Shown in pieces: positions 17,820-26,797 of a stretch of DNA of 64,000 nucleotides. The DNA lies in NCBI GenBank assembly GCA_016209885.1, contig JACQVF010000020.1, forward strand, positions 1 through 64,000, written 5' to 3'. Below the pieces are notes generated by a model. It worked only from the letters and a program-made list of their open reading frames with translations, was not told the DNA's origin and did no database searches. Each line of letters begins with the position of its first letter. Positions within the stretch are counted from its first letter, which is position 1. A program made the position numbers and the translations under genes. This DNA comes from Gemmatimonadota bacterium. GTDB taxonomy: Bacteria; Gemmatimonadota; Gemmatimonadetes; Longimicrobiales; Gaopeijiaceae.

Positions 17820-20201
17820 ATGATCCTTCGTCCCCTGATTCTCTTCATAGGTGTGACGGCTTTGGTGGCTCTCGGCGCGCCGAGGGCTCGGGCGCGGCCC
17901 ACTGACGCCGCGAGGCAGCCGGCTGCAGACCGACCCGTCCCGCGCATCCCGGGGCCGCAGGAGCGCGGGCCCGACTGGGACGCGCTCGGCGCCGATCTCT
18001 GGGCGCGTATCGCTCGGGAGCGCGAGGGCGAGGTGGCGGTGACACTCCTGGACGTGGGCTCGCGCCGGCGCCTCGACCTCAACGCGGACGTGGAGATGCA
18101 TGCAGCCAGTACCATGAAGGTCGCGGTGCTCCTGGAGCTCTTCCGGCAGGCGGAGGCGGGGCGCTTCGCAGCCGGCGACTCCATTGCCGTGCGCAACGAG
18201 TTCGTGAGCATCGCGGATGGCAGCCGCTACTCGCTCACGAGGGAGGACGACGGCGAGGGGGCGCTGTACGATCTGCTGGGCGGGCGGACGACGATTCGCG
18301 ACCTGGCCCGGCGCATGATCGTCCGGTCGTCCAACCTGGCGACGAACATCCTCATCGAGCTGGTGACGGCCGACAGCGTGCGGGCGACGCTGGAACGCCT
18401 AGGAGCGGGCGAGATGCGGGTCCTGCGTGGCGTCGAGGACGCGGCCGCCTACCGCCAGGGGCTGAACAACACGACGAGCTCCCGGGCGTTCGCGCGGGTG
18501 CTGGAGGCCATCGCGCGCTGTGAGGTGACCTCCGCCGCGTCGTGCGACGAGATGGTTCAGATCCTCTCGGGACAGGAGTTCAACGAGCAGATTCCGGCGG
18601 GGCTGCCCCCCGGGGTGCGCGTGGCGCACAAGACCGGGCAGATCACGGGGGTCCACCACGACGGTGGGATCGTCTACCCTCCCGACCGTGCGCCCTACGT
18701 GCTGGTCATGCTGACGCACGGGATCTCAGATACCCTCGCCAGTGCGCGCGTGGGCGCCGACATCTCGCGGTCGGCGTGGCGCGCACTGGTCTTCGGGGAC
18801 GCGGGGCGCAGCCCGTTCCCCGGCGACTCGCTGGCCACGCGGCTCCTGGCGCTCCACGGCCGCGTTCGCGTCCCGGAGATCGAGGCCCGGCGGTTTACGC
18901 ACAGCGAGCTGTGGAGCGTGTTGGGGCCCATGATCGAAGAGGCGCCAGCCCTCTCACGGGAGCCGGTAGGGCGATCGGTGGAGGGCCGGCCGTTCTATCT
19001 GGTACGCTTCGGGACCGGACCCACCCGCGTGCTCCTCTGGTCGCAGATGCACGGGGACGAGTCCACGGCCACCATGGCGCTCGCCGACCTCTTCCGCTTG
19101 CTCAGCCGCGAGCCGCAGGACCCGCTGGTGCAACGGCTGTCCCAGCGGATCACGCTGCTGGCGGTCCCGATGCTCAATCCCGACGGTGCCGAGCGCTTCC
19201 AGCGGCGCAACGCCCAGGGGATCGATGTGAACCGCGACGCCCGCGCGCTGGTGACGCCGGAGGGTCAGGCGCTCAAGGTCATACGGGACCGCTTTCAGCC
19301 GGCTTTTGGACTCAACCTCCACGACCAGAACGTTCGTACGCTCGTCGGCAATACGGGGCGCACCGCGGCGTTCGCGCTTCTGGCTCCCGCTTTCGACTCG
19401 GCGGGGTCCGACAACGAGGTCCGCGGGCGCGCAAAGCAGGTGGCAGCCTATGTTCGCCGGGTCCTCGATCCCTTCGCGGGCGCGTACGTCTCCCGGTACG
19501 ACGAGGCGTTCAACCCGCGGGCGTTCGGAGACCTCATGCAGGGCTTGGGGACGAGCACGGTGCTCATTGAATCGGGCGGCTGGGAGAACGATCCCGAGAA
19601 GCAGTACCTGCGCAGGCTCAACTTCGTGGCGATCGTGAGCGCGCTGGACGCCATCAGCGCCGGCCACTATGAAGAAGCGGATGTGGCCTGGTACGAGACG
19701 CTGCCCCTGAACGCCCAGCGCGCGAACGACCTGCTCGTGCGGGGTGGAACCCTGGTCGTTCCCGGGCAACCGCCCTACCGCGCCGATCTCGCCATCGATT
19801 TCGCCGACCCGGTGGCCGTGCAGGGCGGGCGCATCGCCGACATCGGCGACCTGGAGGGCTACACGGCTCGGGACACGCTGGACGCCAGCGAGCTGTTCCT
19901 CCACCTCGAGCGCAGGGCGTTGGTGCGCGGGCCGGGCGCCCGCCGAGCCCCCAACCCCGGCGTTCCTGCCACGCTCACGGCACGCCGTGGCGCAGCCGCG
20001 ACGAGCGCCGCAGTCTGGAGCATGCGCCGAGGCATAGTGGAAAGGGCAAAGGGCCCTGGCGACGGAGCGCCGGTCCGCGAAGCAGGAGCGCGGAGCGGAG
20101 CGGCGCAGGAGCCGGGACCGGCCGAACCGCCAGCCACCGACACCGGTGCCGGGGCCGCTACGCGTCGCCGCGCCACACCACCCAGCTCCCGTCCGCAGTG
20201 A
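17820..20201 (+). CDS. Fusion of a class A beta-lactamase-like domain and an M14 zinc carboxypeptidase
   Basis: 793 residues with a signal peptide (about 1-26). Domain 1 (about 50-330) has the serine beta-lactamase/penicillin-binding fold motifs: S97-T-M-K100, S170-S-N172 and K271-T-G273. Domain 2 (about 370-690) has M14 metallocarboxypeptidase motifs: H411-G-D-E414 zinc pair, NPDGAERFQRRNAQGIDVNRD with the conserved N/R, third zinc ligand H501 in LNLHDQ, and catalytic E584 in VLIESGGWEND. ATG 17820 follows GAGGTGG and fits the signal peptide; an upstream extension is unlikely. The last 60 residues are low complexity and overlap the 3' end of addA on the other strand by 44 bases. A periplasmic role on peptidoglycan or peptides is plausible; substrate and antibiotic activity are unknown. 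Confidence 0.85.
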   Translation: MILRPLILFIGVTALVALGAPRARARPTDAARQPAADRPVPRIPGPQERGPDWDALGADLWARIAREREGEVAVTLLDVGSRRRLDLNADVEMHAASTMKVAVLLELFRQAEAGRFAAGDSIAVRNEFVSIADGSRYSLTREDDGEGALYDLLGGRTTIRDLARRMIVRSSNLATNILIELVTADSVRATLERLGAGEMRVLRGVEDAAAYRQGLNNTTSSRAFARVLEAIARCEVTSAASCDEMVQILSGQEFNEQIPAGLPPGVRVAHKTGQITGVHHDGGIVYPPDRAPYVLVMLTHGISDTLASARVGADISRSAWRALVFGDAGRSPFPGDSLATRLLALHGRVRVPEIEARRFTHSELWSVLGPMIEEAPALSREPVGRSVEGRPFYLVRFGTGPTRVLLWSQMHGDESTATMALADLFRLLSREPQDPLVQRLSQRITLLAVPMLNPDGAERFQRRNAQGIDVNRDARALVTPEGQALKVIRDRFQPAFGLNLHDQNVRTLVGNTGRTAAFALLAPAFDSAGSDNEVRGRAKQVAAYVRRVLDPFAGAYVSRYDEAFNPRAFGDLMQGLGTSTVLIESGGWENDPEKQYLRRLNFVAIVSALDAISAGHYEEADVAWYETLPLNAQRANDLLVRGGTLVVPGQPPYRADLAIDFADPVAVQGGRIADIGDLEGYTARDTLDASELFLHLERRALVRGPGARRAPNPGVPATLTARRGAAATSAAVWSMRRGIVERAKGPGDGAPVREAGARSGAAQEPGPAEPPATDTGAGAATRRRATPPSSRPQ

Positions 20202-23200
20202 ACCAGAGGATGCACTCCTTTACGGGCTCGCTGGTCAGCGCCCGCCAGGCTCGCGCGTAGGTGTCGAGTTGCTCCTGATACGTGAGCCGCCGGGCCTCGC
20301 TCAGGCCGGCGGCGCCGCGCGCGTCCGTCTTGTAGTCAACGATGACCCATCCGCCGGCCTCCTCGAAGATGACATCCATCGCGCCGTGTACGATGGTGGG
20401 AGGCTCCAGGGGCGAGGGCGTGCCGGGCGGCGTCATGAATTCCAGCTCGAAGTAGGCGCGCGGCGAGGCGCGGATGCGGCAGCCGAGGTCGGAGCGCCAG
20501 ACGGACTCCACGGCATGGACCAACCGTTTCAGATGGCCGAGCTCGTCGTCCGCCGCGAGAGGGAGCCCCTCCGTCACCAGGATCTCGCGGCATAGGGTGA
20601 GCAGATGGGCGCCAGCGGCTCCGCGCCCCGAGACCGCCAGCGCGGCGTGCACGGCGCGCCCCCAGGCCAGCGCGGACTCGAGGTGCGGGGCGCGGGTGGG
20701 CGGGAAGAGGGTGAGCTGCGGGCCGGGCGCTGCGGCCGCCGCCGGTGTGGGCGCCTCCTTCGCCACGACGTCCGGCGCCGCCGCGGCACGCGCGGGCACA
20801 ATCACCCAGCTAGGGCGCCCGGGGGCGCTGCGTGCCGCCTCGGCCCGGAGCACGAGCTCGTGCATGCTCTGCGCGTCCGCCTCGAGCTCCTGGCGCGGCG
20901 GTGGCGGCATGTCGGGCAGCTCGATCCGCGGCCAGGTCCGTTCGAGGGTCTCGTAGAACAGCTCCCACGGCGAATCCCGGTCCTTCCCGGGCCAGCGGCT
21001 GATCATCAGCATATCTTCCGCGCGGGTGGCAGCCACGTAGAGGAGCCGGATCCACTCGGCGGCCTGGTAGTGCTGCTCCTGGGCGGCGTGCTCGTCCCAG
21101 TCCAGCGGCCGGGCGATGGGCCGGCCGTCCCGCTCTCGTCCAGTCGAGTCACGGATGAGCATCCAGGCTCCTGCCGCTGCCTCCGACGGCCGTTTGATGC
21201 GCCGCTCAGGCTGCCGCTTCGGCTTGCTCGCCGGGAACGCCAGGATGACCACCGGCGCCTGCAGCCCCTTCGCCTTGTGCAGGTTCATCACCCGCACCGC
21301 GTTGGCCCGGCCGGGCCGCAACGGCGCCTCGGCATCCTCGTCCTCGAGAGCCGCCTCCAGGAGCTCGAGGGTCGGGGCCAGCGCCGTCTCACCCCGCATG
21401 CCGGCCTGGCGCACCAGCTCCATGAAGTGGACAAGGGCGCCGGCCTGTGTCTCCCCGAGCTCGCCGGCCGCGACGAACGGCAGCAGGCCCACCTCGTCCA
21501 AGATGCGGGCGATCGCCACGTCCGCGGGCAGCCGGCGCGTGAGCTGCCACCAGCCGTGGAGAGTCCGCAAAGCCTCGTCCACCCCATCGTCTGGGCGGCG
21601 CGGCGGCTGGTCGAACCGGAACCGCCGGCCCGCCAGGGCGTGCTCGGTGAGCTGCTCGTAGTCCATTCCGAAGAAGAGCCCCAGGAGTGCAGCGACCGTC
21701 AGCACTTCGTTCCCGGGGTCCGCCAGCGCCCGCAGCAGTAGAAGCAACTCGCGGAGCTCGGCTTCCATCGGGACCCCGGCACCCGTCACCTGGACCGCAA
21801 TGTTGCGTGCCTCCAGAGAGCGGGCGTACTCCGAGAGCCGGGCCTTCTTGTACGTCAGGATGAGGAAGTCGCCGGGCGTGAGCCCATCGCGTGCCATCGT
21901 CTCCTCGATCCACGCGGCGAGACGGCGTGCCTCCTCCTGTACGAACACGTCCTGTGTGTCAGGAGACGGCTCGACCTCGTACCAGGAGACGCTGAGGCCG
22001 GGCGCCCCCGGCTTCTGGGCGGCGAGGCGCGCGAACGCCGCCTGGTACGGCGTCGCGACCGGCGGAAAGTGACGCGCGAAGACGTCGTTCACGAACTCCG
22101 CGATGGCTGGCCGCGACCGGAAGTTCGCGACCAGCTCGATCACCTCGCCGAACTCGCGGAAACGGTGCCGTACCTGGTTGTAGATGTCGATGTCCGCGCG
22201 GCGGAAGCGGTAGATGCTCTGTTTCGGGTCGCCCACGACGAAGAGTGCGCCCGGGCGAGGCCGGGCGGCATGCCAGTCCGTCACATCCGGATCGTCGGCG
22301 GCCAGCAGGAACAGCACCTCCGCCTGAATCGGGTCCGTGTCCTGGAACTCGTCGACCAGAAGGTAGCGGTAGCGACGCGCGAGGTCGGCGCGAGCCTCCG
22401 GGCCATCGCGGAGCACTCGCGCGGCGAGCACCAGCAGGTCCTGAAAGGTGAGCTGGCTCGTCCGCACGCGCTCGCAGCGGTAGGCTTCGGCCGCTCGGGC
22501 CGCGAAGCGAACGACGGCCGGATACCGGTGCGCGTACCACCGCATGAGCAGACCATGCGCCGCGCCGCCCGCGATAGCGAAGCGCTTGAATTCCTCCGTC
22601 AGCTCCCTGGCCGGCTTCTGCTGTTGTCTGGTCTCGGCCCAACGGCTCTGGACGAGCCTAAGCGAGCCGTGCACCAGCTCGGCGAGCGCTTCGAAGAAGT
22701 TCCCGTCGTCGTCCCAGCCCAGCACGTCCCTGGAGAACAGCAGCGAGCGGATCCGGCTCTGGAGATCGTCCCAACCCTGGTGCGGTTCGTCCCGGGGCAT
22801 GATCGCGCACGCGCGCTCCAGCAGTGGCTCGAGCTCCGCGCGGATCGGTCCCGGATCGGGCCGTTCCACGGGCTCCGTGGTGAACACGACATCGGGATGT
22901 TCGCTGATCTGCGCGAAGCAGCGCTCGAGCTGCGCCGGCTCGAGCCCTACGGCCGCGATCTCGTCCAGGATCGGATCGCCGTCTTGGGCCAGCCGCTCCA
23001 GGTGCTGGTGCCAGAAGTGGCGGCGGAGCACCATCTCCTCGGGCGCCGAGAGCTCGCGGAACCCAGGATCGACTCCTGCCTCGATGGGGCGCTCGCGGAG
23101 CAGGCGGGCGCAGAAGGAGTGGATGGTGCCGATGAAGCCACGATCGATGTCGCGCAACGCGCGATCGCAGCGTTCGACCGTGACCTGGTCTCCTGCTCGG

Positions 23201-23445
23201 TGCGCGCCGCGCAGCGACTCCTCGAGCCGGTCGCGGAACGCCTCGGCGAGCTCGGCCGCCGCCTTGCGCGTGAACGTGACGGCCACGATCTCGTCGACGC
23301 CGATTCGGCCGCCGGCGACGAGCGCGACCATGCGCTGCACGAGCTCTGTCGTCTTGCCGGATCCGGCCCCGGCCTCGACGAGGAGGTTCGTGTCGAGGGC
23401 CGTGCGGATCCGGTCGCGGGCGGCCTGATCGGCGGGAATGCTCAA
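20158..23445 (-). CDS. addA: AddA-type helicase-nuclease subunit (RecB-like)
   Basis: ATP-dependent helicase/nuclease that processes double-strand ends for recombination. About 1095 residues. UvrD-type motifs appear in order: EAGAGSGKTTELVQ (Walker A, about 22-35), VAVTFTRKAAAELAEAF, GTIHSFCARLLRE, YLLVDEFQDTDPIQAE (motif II), VVGDPKQSIYRFR, VMNLHKAKGLQAPVV (motif V) and LLYVAATRAEDML (motif VI). A C-terminal PD-(D/E)XK nuclease is intact (GAMDVIF...WVIVDYKTD...YQEQLDTYARAW). The start is placed at TTG 23445, which shares bases with the addB stop (TTGA), implying translational coupling; the frame stays open upstream but that extension lies inside addB in another frame and does not look like protein. 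addB is directly upstream. Confidence 0.9.
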   Translation of the reverse strand: MSIPADQAARDRIRTALDTNLLVEAGAGSGKTTELVQRMVALVAGGRIGVDEIVAVTFTRKAAAELAEAFRDRLEESLRGAHRAGDQVTVERCDRALRDIDRGFIGTIHSFCARLLRERPIEAGVDPGFRELSAPEEMVLRRHFWHQHLERLAQDGDPILDEIAAVGLEPAQLERCFAQISEHPDVVFTTEPVERPDPGPIRAELEPLLERACAIMPRDEPHQGWDDLQSRIRSLLFSRDVLGWDDDGNFFEALAELVHGSLRLVQSRWAETRQQQKPARELTEEFKRFAIAGGAAHGLLMRWYAHRYPAVVRFAARAAEAYRCERVRTSQLTFQDLLVLAARVLRDGPEARADLARRYRYLLVDEFQDTDPIQAEVLFLLAADDPDVTDWHAARPRPGALFVVGDPKQSIYRFRRADIDIYNQVRHRFREFGEVIELVANFRSRPAIAEFVNDVFARHFPPVATPYQAAFARLAAQKPGAPGLSVSWYEVEPSPDTQDVFVQEEARRLAAWIEETMARDGLTPGDFLILTYKKARLSEYARSLEARNIAVQVTGAGVPMEAELRELLLLLRALADPGNEVLTVAALLGLFFGMDYEQLTEHALAGRRFRFDQPPRRPDDGVDEALRTLHGWWQLTRRLPADVAIARILDEVGLLPFVAAGELGETQAGALVHFMELVRQAGMRGETALAPTLELLEAALEDEDAEAPLRPGRANAVRVMNLHKAKGLQAPVVILAFPASKPKRQPERRIKRPSEAAAGAWMLIRDSTGRERDGRPIARPLDWDEHAAQEQHYQAAEWIRLLYVAATRAEDMLMISRWPGKDRDSPWELFYETLERTWPRIELPDMPPPPRQELEADAQSMHELVLRAEAARSAPGRPSWVIVPARAAAAPDVVAKEAPTPAAAAAPGPQLTLFPPTRAPHLESALAWGRAVHAALAVSGRGAAGAHLLTLCREILVTEGLPLAADDELGHLKRLVHAVESVWRSDLGCRIRASPRAYFELEFMTPPGTPSPLEPPTIVHGAMDVIFEEAGGWVIVDYKTDARGAAGLSEARRLTYQEQLDTYARAWRALTSEPVKECILWFTADGSWVVWRGDA

Positions 23446-26400
23446 CGGCGCCTCCGGCGCTTCTGCCCCTCCGCTTCGCGCACCGCACGCAGGGGCGCGT
23501 ATTCCGGGAACTCGGCGAACGTCTTGTCCGTCCAATCCGCGGGCGGCGAGTCCAGGTCCCACTCCAGCTTTCGGACCCTGCAGGCTTCGTTGAAGTCGCA
23601 GTTCTTGCAGTCGTCGGACTCCTCCGTGGGCGGGAAATGTCCTCGCGCGACGAGATCGAGCAGGTGTCCCACGATCTCGATGCCCGCCCGGAGTCGTGCG
23701 GCGCGGAACGCGAATCGGTCGTGTGCGGCGCGGCGCGTGGGAAAGTGATACTCCGCCCATTCCACCGGGGCCCCGAGAAGCGCCTCGGCGGCGAGGCTGT
23801 AGAGCAGGTGCTGGAGGCGCCGGCCCCCGTGGAACACGCGGTTCGCCGCGATGAACTCGTAGGGCCGCCCGCTCTTGTAGTCGATGACTCGCAGCTTCCC
23901 GTCGGGCAGGCGGTCGACGCGGTCGATGCGTCCCGTGAGCCGGATGACGCCGCCAGGCACAGCGATCTCGACGGGCGGCTCGCCGGCCGCCCGGCGCCCG
24001 AACTGCAGCTCGAGCTCGATCCAGGGTGCGCCGAGACGGCGCACCATAGCCGCGAACGTGCCCACGTCGTCCTTCAGCGCCTGACGCTCGCGGGCATAGA
24101 CGGCCGGGCTGGGGGCGGGGCGCGTCTCGGCCGTCCGGTCGAGCTCCAAGTCGAGAATCTCCGCGGCCAGCTCCCGGAAGGCATGGGCATCGTACGGGAT
24201 ACCTCGACTCCGGGCGGCCTCGAGGCTGCGCTCGAAGACCGCATGCAGCACACGCCCGCGGGCGAGGTGGTCCAGCCACGCGCCGAGGGCTGGCAAGGGC
24301 TCGTCCGGCGGCAGTACCCGCAGCACGTCGCGATAGAGGTAGCGCAGTGCGCAGCGGCCCAGGCGCTCGAGTGCGCTGGCTGAGATCGAGACTTCGGGGC
24401 GCGCCCTAGGATCGAGTAGCTCGCGCCGCGGTTGGAGTTTTCCCTGCTGGGCGGAAAACCTCGCCTCCTCCCAGCGGCGAATGGCGCGCCTTCCGCGCGC
24501 GAGCGGAGCAAACGCCTCGTCCGCGACACGGGCGCCCGAGCGCAGAATCCCGTCGGCGTCCAGGGCGCCCAGCCACACGTCCGCTGCATCGAGGTGGCCC
24601 GGGCCGTCCGGGGGGCCGTCCGGGACCGCGCACGCCGGACCTCCCAGCGCCTCGTGCAGCTTCCTGTACGACAGCGTGGGATCGCGGTGAATCAGCCGCA
24701 GCGCCTGCAGCAGCACCGGCGCGGGTGGCACGCTGCGGCCCTGCCCGGAGTCCCAGGACGAGTAGCTCAGCGTCACAGACCCGCGCAGGCGGGACATCAA
24801 CGCGGCGAAGCGGTGGTGGCGCTCCGCCAGCAGCTCGCCGGCCGTGGGCAGCGCGGGCGCCGGACCAGCCTCGCCTCTGGTGCCAGCCCGGCGGTTCAGC
24901 GCCTCGCGCTCGCGATCCAGCAGGAGTGGATCCTCGATGCCGCTGCCCGGGAAGCGGTTCGCGTCGAGGCCGACGATGAACGTGTGGCGGCGGCCGGTGA
25001 ACCCCCCATGGTCGAGGTCCGTCAGGTGCAGGCTGCCGCCGGCCGATAAGCGTGACGCCTCCTCGCCCTCGGGCCCTGGCGGGGTAATCCGCACCTCCAG
25101 GCCGCGCCGTAGTGCGGACAGCGCCTGCCCGAACGGCGCCTCGCGCGTCAGCGTGGCCCGCACGCGCTCGAGCTGTTCGAGGAGGTGCTCGCGGATCGCA
25201 CGCTCGGCCTCGCCCTCCGCCGGCACGAAGCGCAGGAACGCGAGCAGGCCCTCGGCGATGCGGGCCGGCGAGACACGGGCCGTGCGCGTACCGGCGCGGT
25301 CCGGGACCGGGGGCGCAGCGGCGAGGACCGAGCTCAGTAGTCCGCGCAGCAGCTCGAGCTCTCTGCGCTCGACCGCGTGCGCCTCCTCCCGCTCCTCGTC
25401 CGTGCGCTCGTCTTCGGGGGACGGCGGGAGGTGCAGCTCGAGGAGCCGGGCCTCGACCACCTGCCTGTAGCGCTCGCGCCCCCACCCGATCTGGAGGCGC
25501 CGGAGCCGGCGGGCCAGCGACGCACCGCTCACGCGCGTGGCCCCATCGGTCGGGAGGATGGCCTCCGTCTCGATGAGTTGCCGCAGGACCGCTGCCGGAA
25601 ACTCCTCCTGCAGCCAGCGGAAGTACGCGGCCACGGCCCTCCCGTGGCGGGAACGCTCGAGCGGCAGACCGACCCCGAAGGTGCAGGAGATCCCGAGGCG
25701 CAGGCCCAGCTCCTCGAGCGCCGCGCCGTATGCCGCCGCGTCCGTAGCGATGATCTCCACGTCGTCCCAGGCCACGCCCGCCGTAAGGGTACGCCGGAGC
25801 GCCTCGCGCAGCTCATCCGCGGGCGTCGCCGCGCAAAAGAGGTCCAGCACGGTTCCACCCCCGGGCTCGGGGAGGGAGTCCACGGCGTGCAGGTACGCCA
25901 GGGCTGAGCCGGGCGGCCCTTTACGCCAGAGGGCGGCGTGCGGGGGCGGGAGCGCGACGGCGGCATCGGCCTCGAGCAGCGCGGCGCCGCTCTCGACGAG
26001 CGCCTGCACGAACGCGCCCGTGCGCCCGCGCAGGGTCAGACCAGGGAATAGGTAGAAGCGAGCCGAAAAGAATCCGCGAGCCCCTTGCCGGACCAGAGCC
26101 GCCGCCCGGCGCAGGATCTCGGCGCTGTCTACGAGGCTGCGGGCGGCCAGTCCGTCCACGTAGCGGCGGAGCACTCCTGCCAGGAAGTCGCGTTTCCCCA
26201 CCCGGTCGGCGCGCACCGAGCGCTCCAGATCCGGGGGCTCGATGCCGGCGAGGCGTAGCGCCTGGACCGAGTTCCAGACCGCGTCCCGGAATCCCGCGAG
26301 CTCGACCATCTCCCGCAGGCGCAGGTGCGCGCTCGCGGTCAGGGTGGCGTCGATGGCCCCGTCGATCAGGGCCCTCTGGTCCAACTCGTCGGCCGCGCCC

Positions 26401-26627
26401 AGCCCCTCGGAGGCCAGCGCCGGCGCGACGAGCTGCGTCGCCAGCTCCCCGGGTGTCATCACCTCGAACCCGGCCCACCCCACCCCGGCGCGCGCCAGCG
26501 CCCGCAGCAGCTCACGTCCCTCGCCGTGCAGGCGGCAAAGGAGCAGTTTCCGCTCGAACGGATGGGCCAGCGCCTCCTCGGCCAGGCAGACGAGGACCAA
26601 GGGGTGAATCCGGTGGTCCAGCGTCAC
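23442..26627 (-). CDS. addB: AddB-type subunit with iron-sulfur PD-(D/E)XK nuclease
   Basis: 1061 residues beginning at GTG 26627. The N-terminal helicase-like part is diverged and I see no intact Walker A, as in many AddB proteins. The C-terminal nuclease shows RLTGRIDRVDRLPDGKLRVIDYKSGRPYE and a downstream Gln/Tyr region. One cysteine before the nuclease (LGRCALRYLYRDVL) plus CKNCDFNEAC near the end give the four-Cys arrangement that holds a 4Fe-4S cluster in AddB. It ends in five arginines whose last codon overlaps the addA start. AddA and AddB together form the Chi-responsive end-resection complex. Confidence 0.85.
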   Translation of the reverse strand: MTLDHRIHPLVLVCLAEEALAHPFERKLLLCRLHGEGRELLRALARAGVGWAGFEVMTPGELATQLVAPALASEGLGAADELDQRALIDGAIDATLTASAHLRLREMVELAGFRDAVWNSVQALRLAGIEPPDLERSVRADRVGKRDFLAGVLRRYVDGLAARSLVDSAEILRRAAALVRQGARGFFSARFYLFPGLTLRGRTGAFVQALVESGAALLEADAAVALPPPHAALWRKGPPGSALAYLHAVDSLPEPGGGTVLDLFCAATPADELREALRRTLTAGVAWDDVEIIATDAAAYGAALEELGLRLGISCTFGVGLPLERSRHGRAVAAYFRWLQEEFPAAVLRQLIETEAILPTDGATRVSGASLARRLRRLQIGWGRERYRQVVEARLLELHLPPSPEDERTDEEREEAHAVERRELELLRGLLSSVLAAAPPVPDRAGTRTARVSPARIAEGLLAFLRFVPAEGEAERAIREHLLEQLERVRATLTREAPFGQALSALRRGLEVRITPPGPEGEEASRLSAGGSLHLTDLDHGGFTGRRHTFIVGLDANRFPGSGIEDPLLLDREREALNRRAGTRGEAGPAPALPTAGELLAERHHRFAALMSRLRGSVTLSYSSWDSGQGRSVPPAPVLLQALRLIHRDPTLSYRKLHEALGGPACAVPDGPPDGPGHLDAADVWLGALDADGILRSGARVADEAFAPLARGRRAIRRWEEARFSAQQGKLQPRRELLDPRARPEVSISASALERLGRCALRYLYRDVLRVLPPDEPLPALGAWLDHLARGRVLHAVFERSLEAARSRGIPYDAHAFRELAAEILDLELDRTAETRPAPSPAVYARERQALKDDVGTFAAMVRRLGAPWIELELQFGRRAAGEPPVEIAVPGGVIRLTGRIDRVDRLPDGKLRVIDYKSGRPYEFIAANRVFHGGRRLQHLLYSLAAEALLGAPVEWAEYHFPTRRAAHDRFAFRAARLRAGIEIVGHLLDLVARGHFPPTEESDDCKNCDFNEACRVRKLEWDLDSPPADWTDKTFAEFPEYAPLRAVREAEGQKRRRRR

Positions 26628-26640
26628 CGTAGCACCCTGC

Positions 26641-26690
26641 GCTCAATCGCGGGTCGCGTCGCGGGTCGCGTCGCGGGTCGCGCCGCTGCA
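26641..26690. repeat. Short tandem repeat upstream of addB
   Basis: Three near-perfect 12-base copies of CGCGGGTCGCGT in tandem, the last ending CGCC. They lie just upstream of the addB start on its 5' side. Could be slippage-prone or part of the untranslated leader. Confidence 0.7.
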
Positions 26691-26797
26691 AGGCTGCAGC
26701 ACGCGAGCAGCCTCTACCTCGCCTTTCCGCGTTCGCAACGAGTGGCTCCAGCGTGGCGGTGAGCCTGATCAGGGAAGGACTGTACCGGCGCCTTCGT

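Noticed and set aside
22069-23748. 559-codon plus-strand open frame across addA
   Set aside because: Antisense shadow; composition typical of GC-rich antisense frames and the minus strand has all helicase motifs.
23446-24279. Upstream open-frame extension of addA (278 codons)
   Set aside because: It lies wholly inside addB in another frame, is Arg/Gly/Pro rich, and the recognisable AddA N-terminus begins at the TTG overlapping the addB stop.
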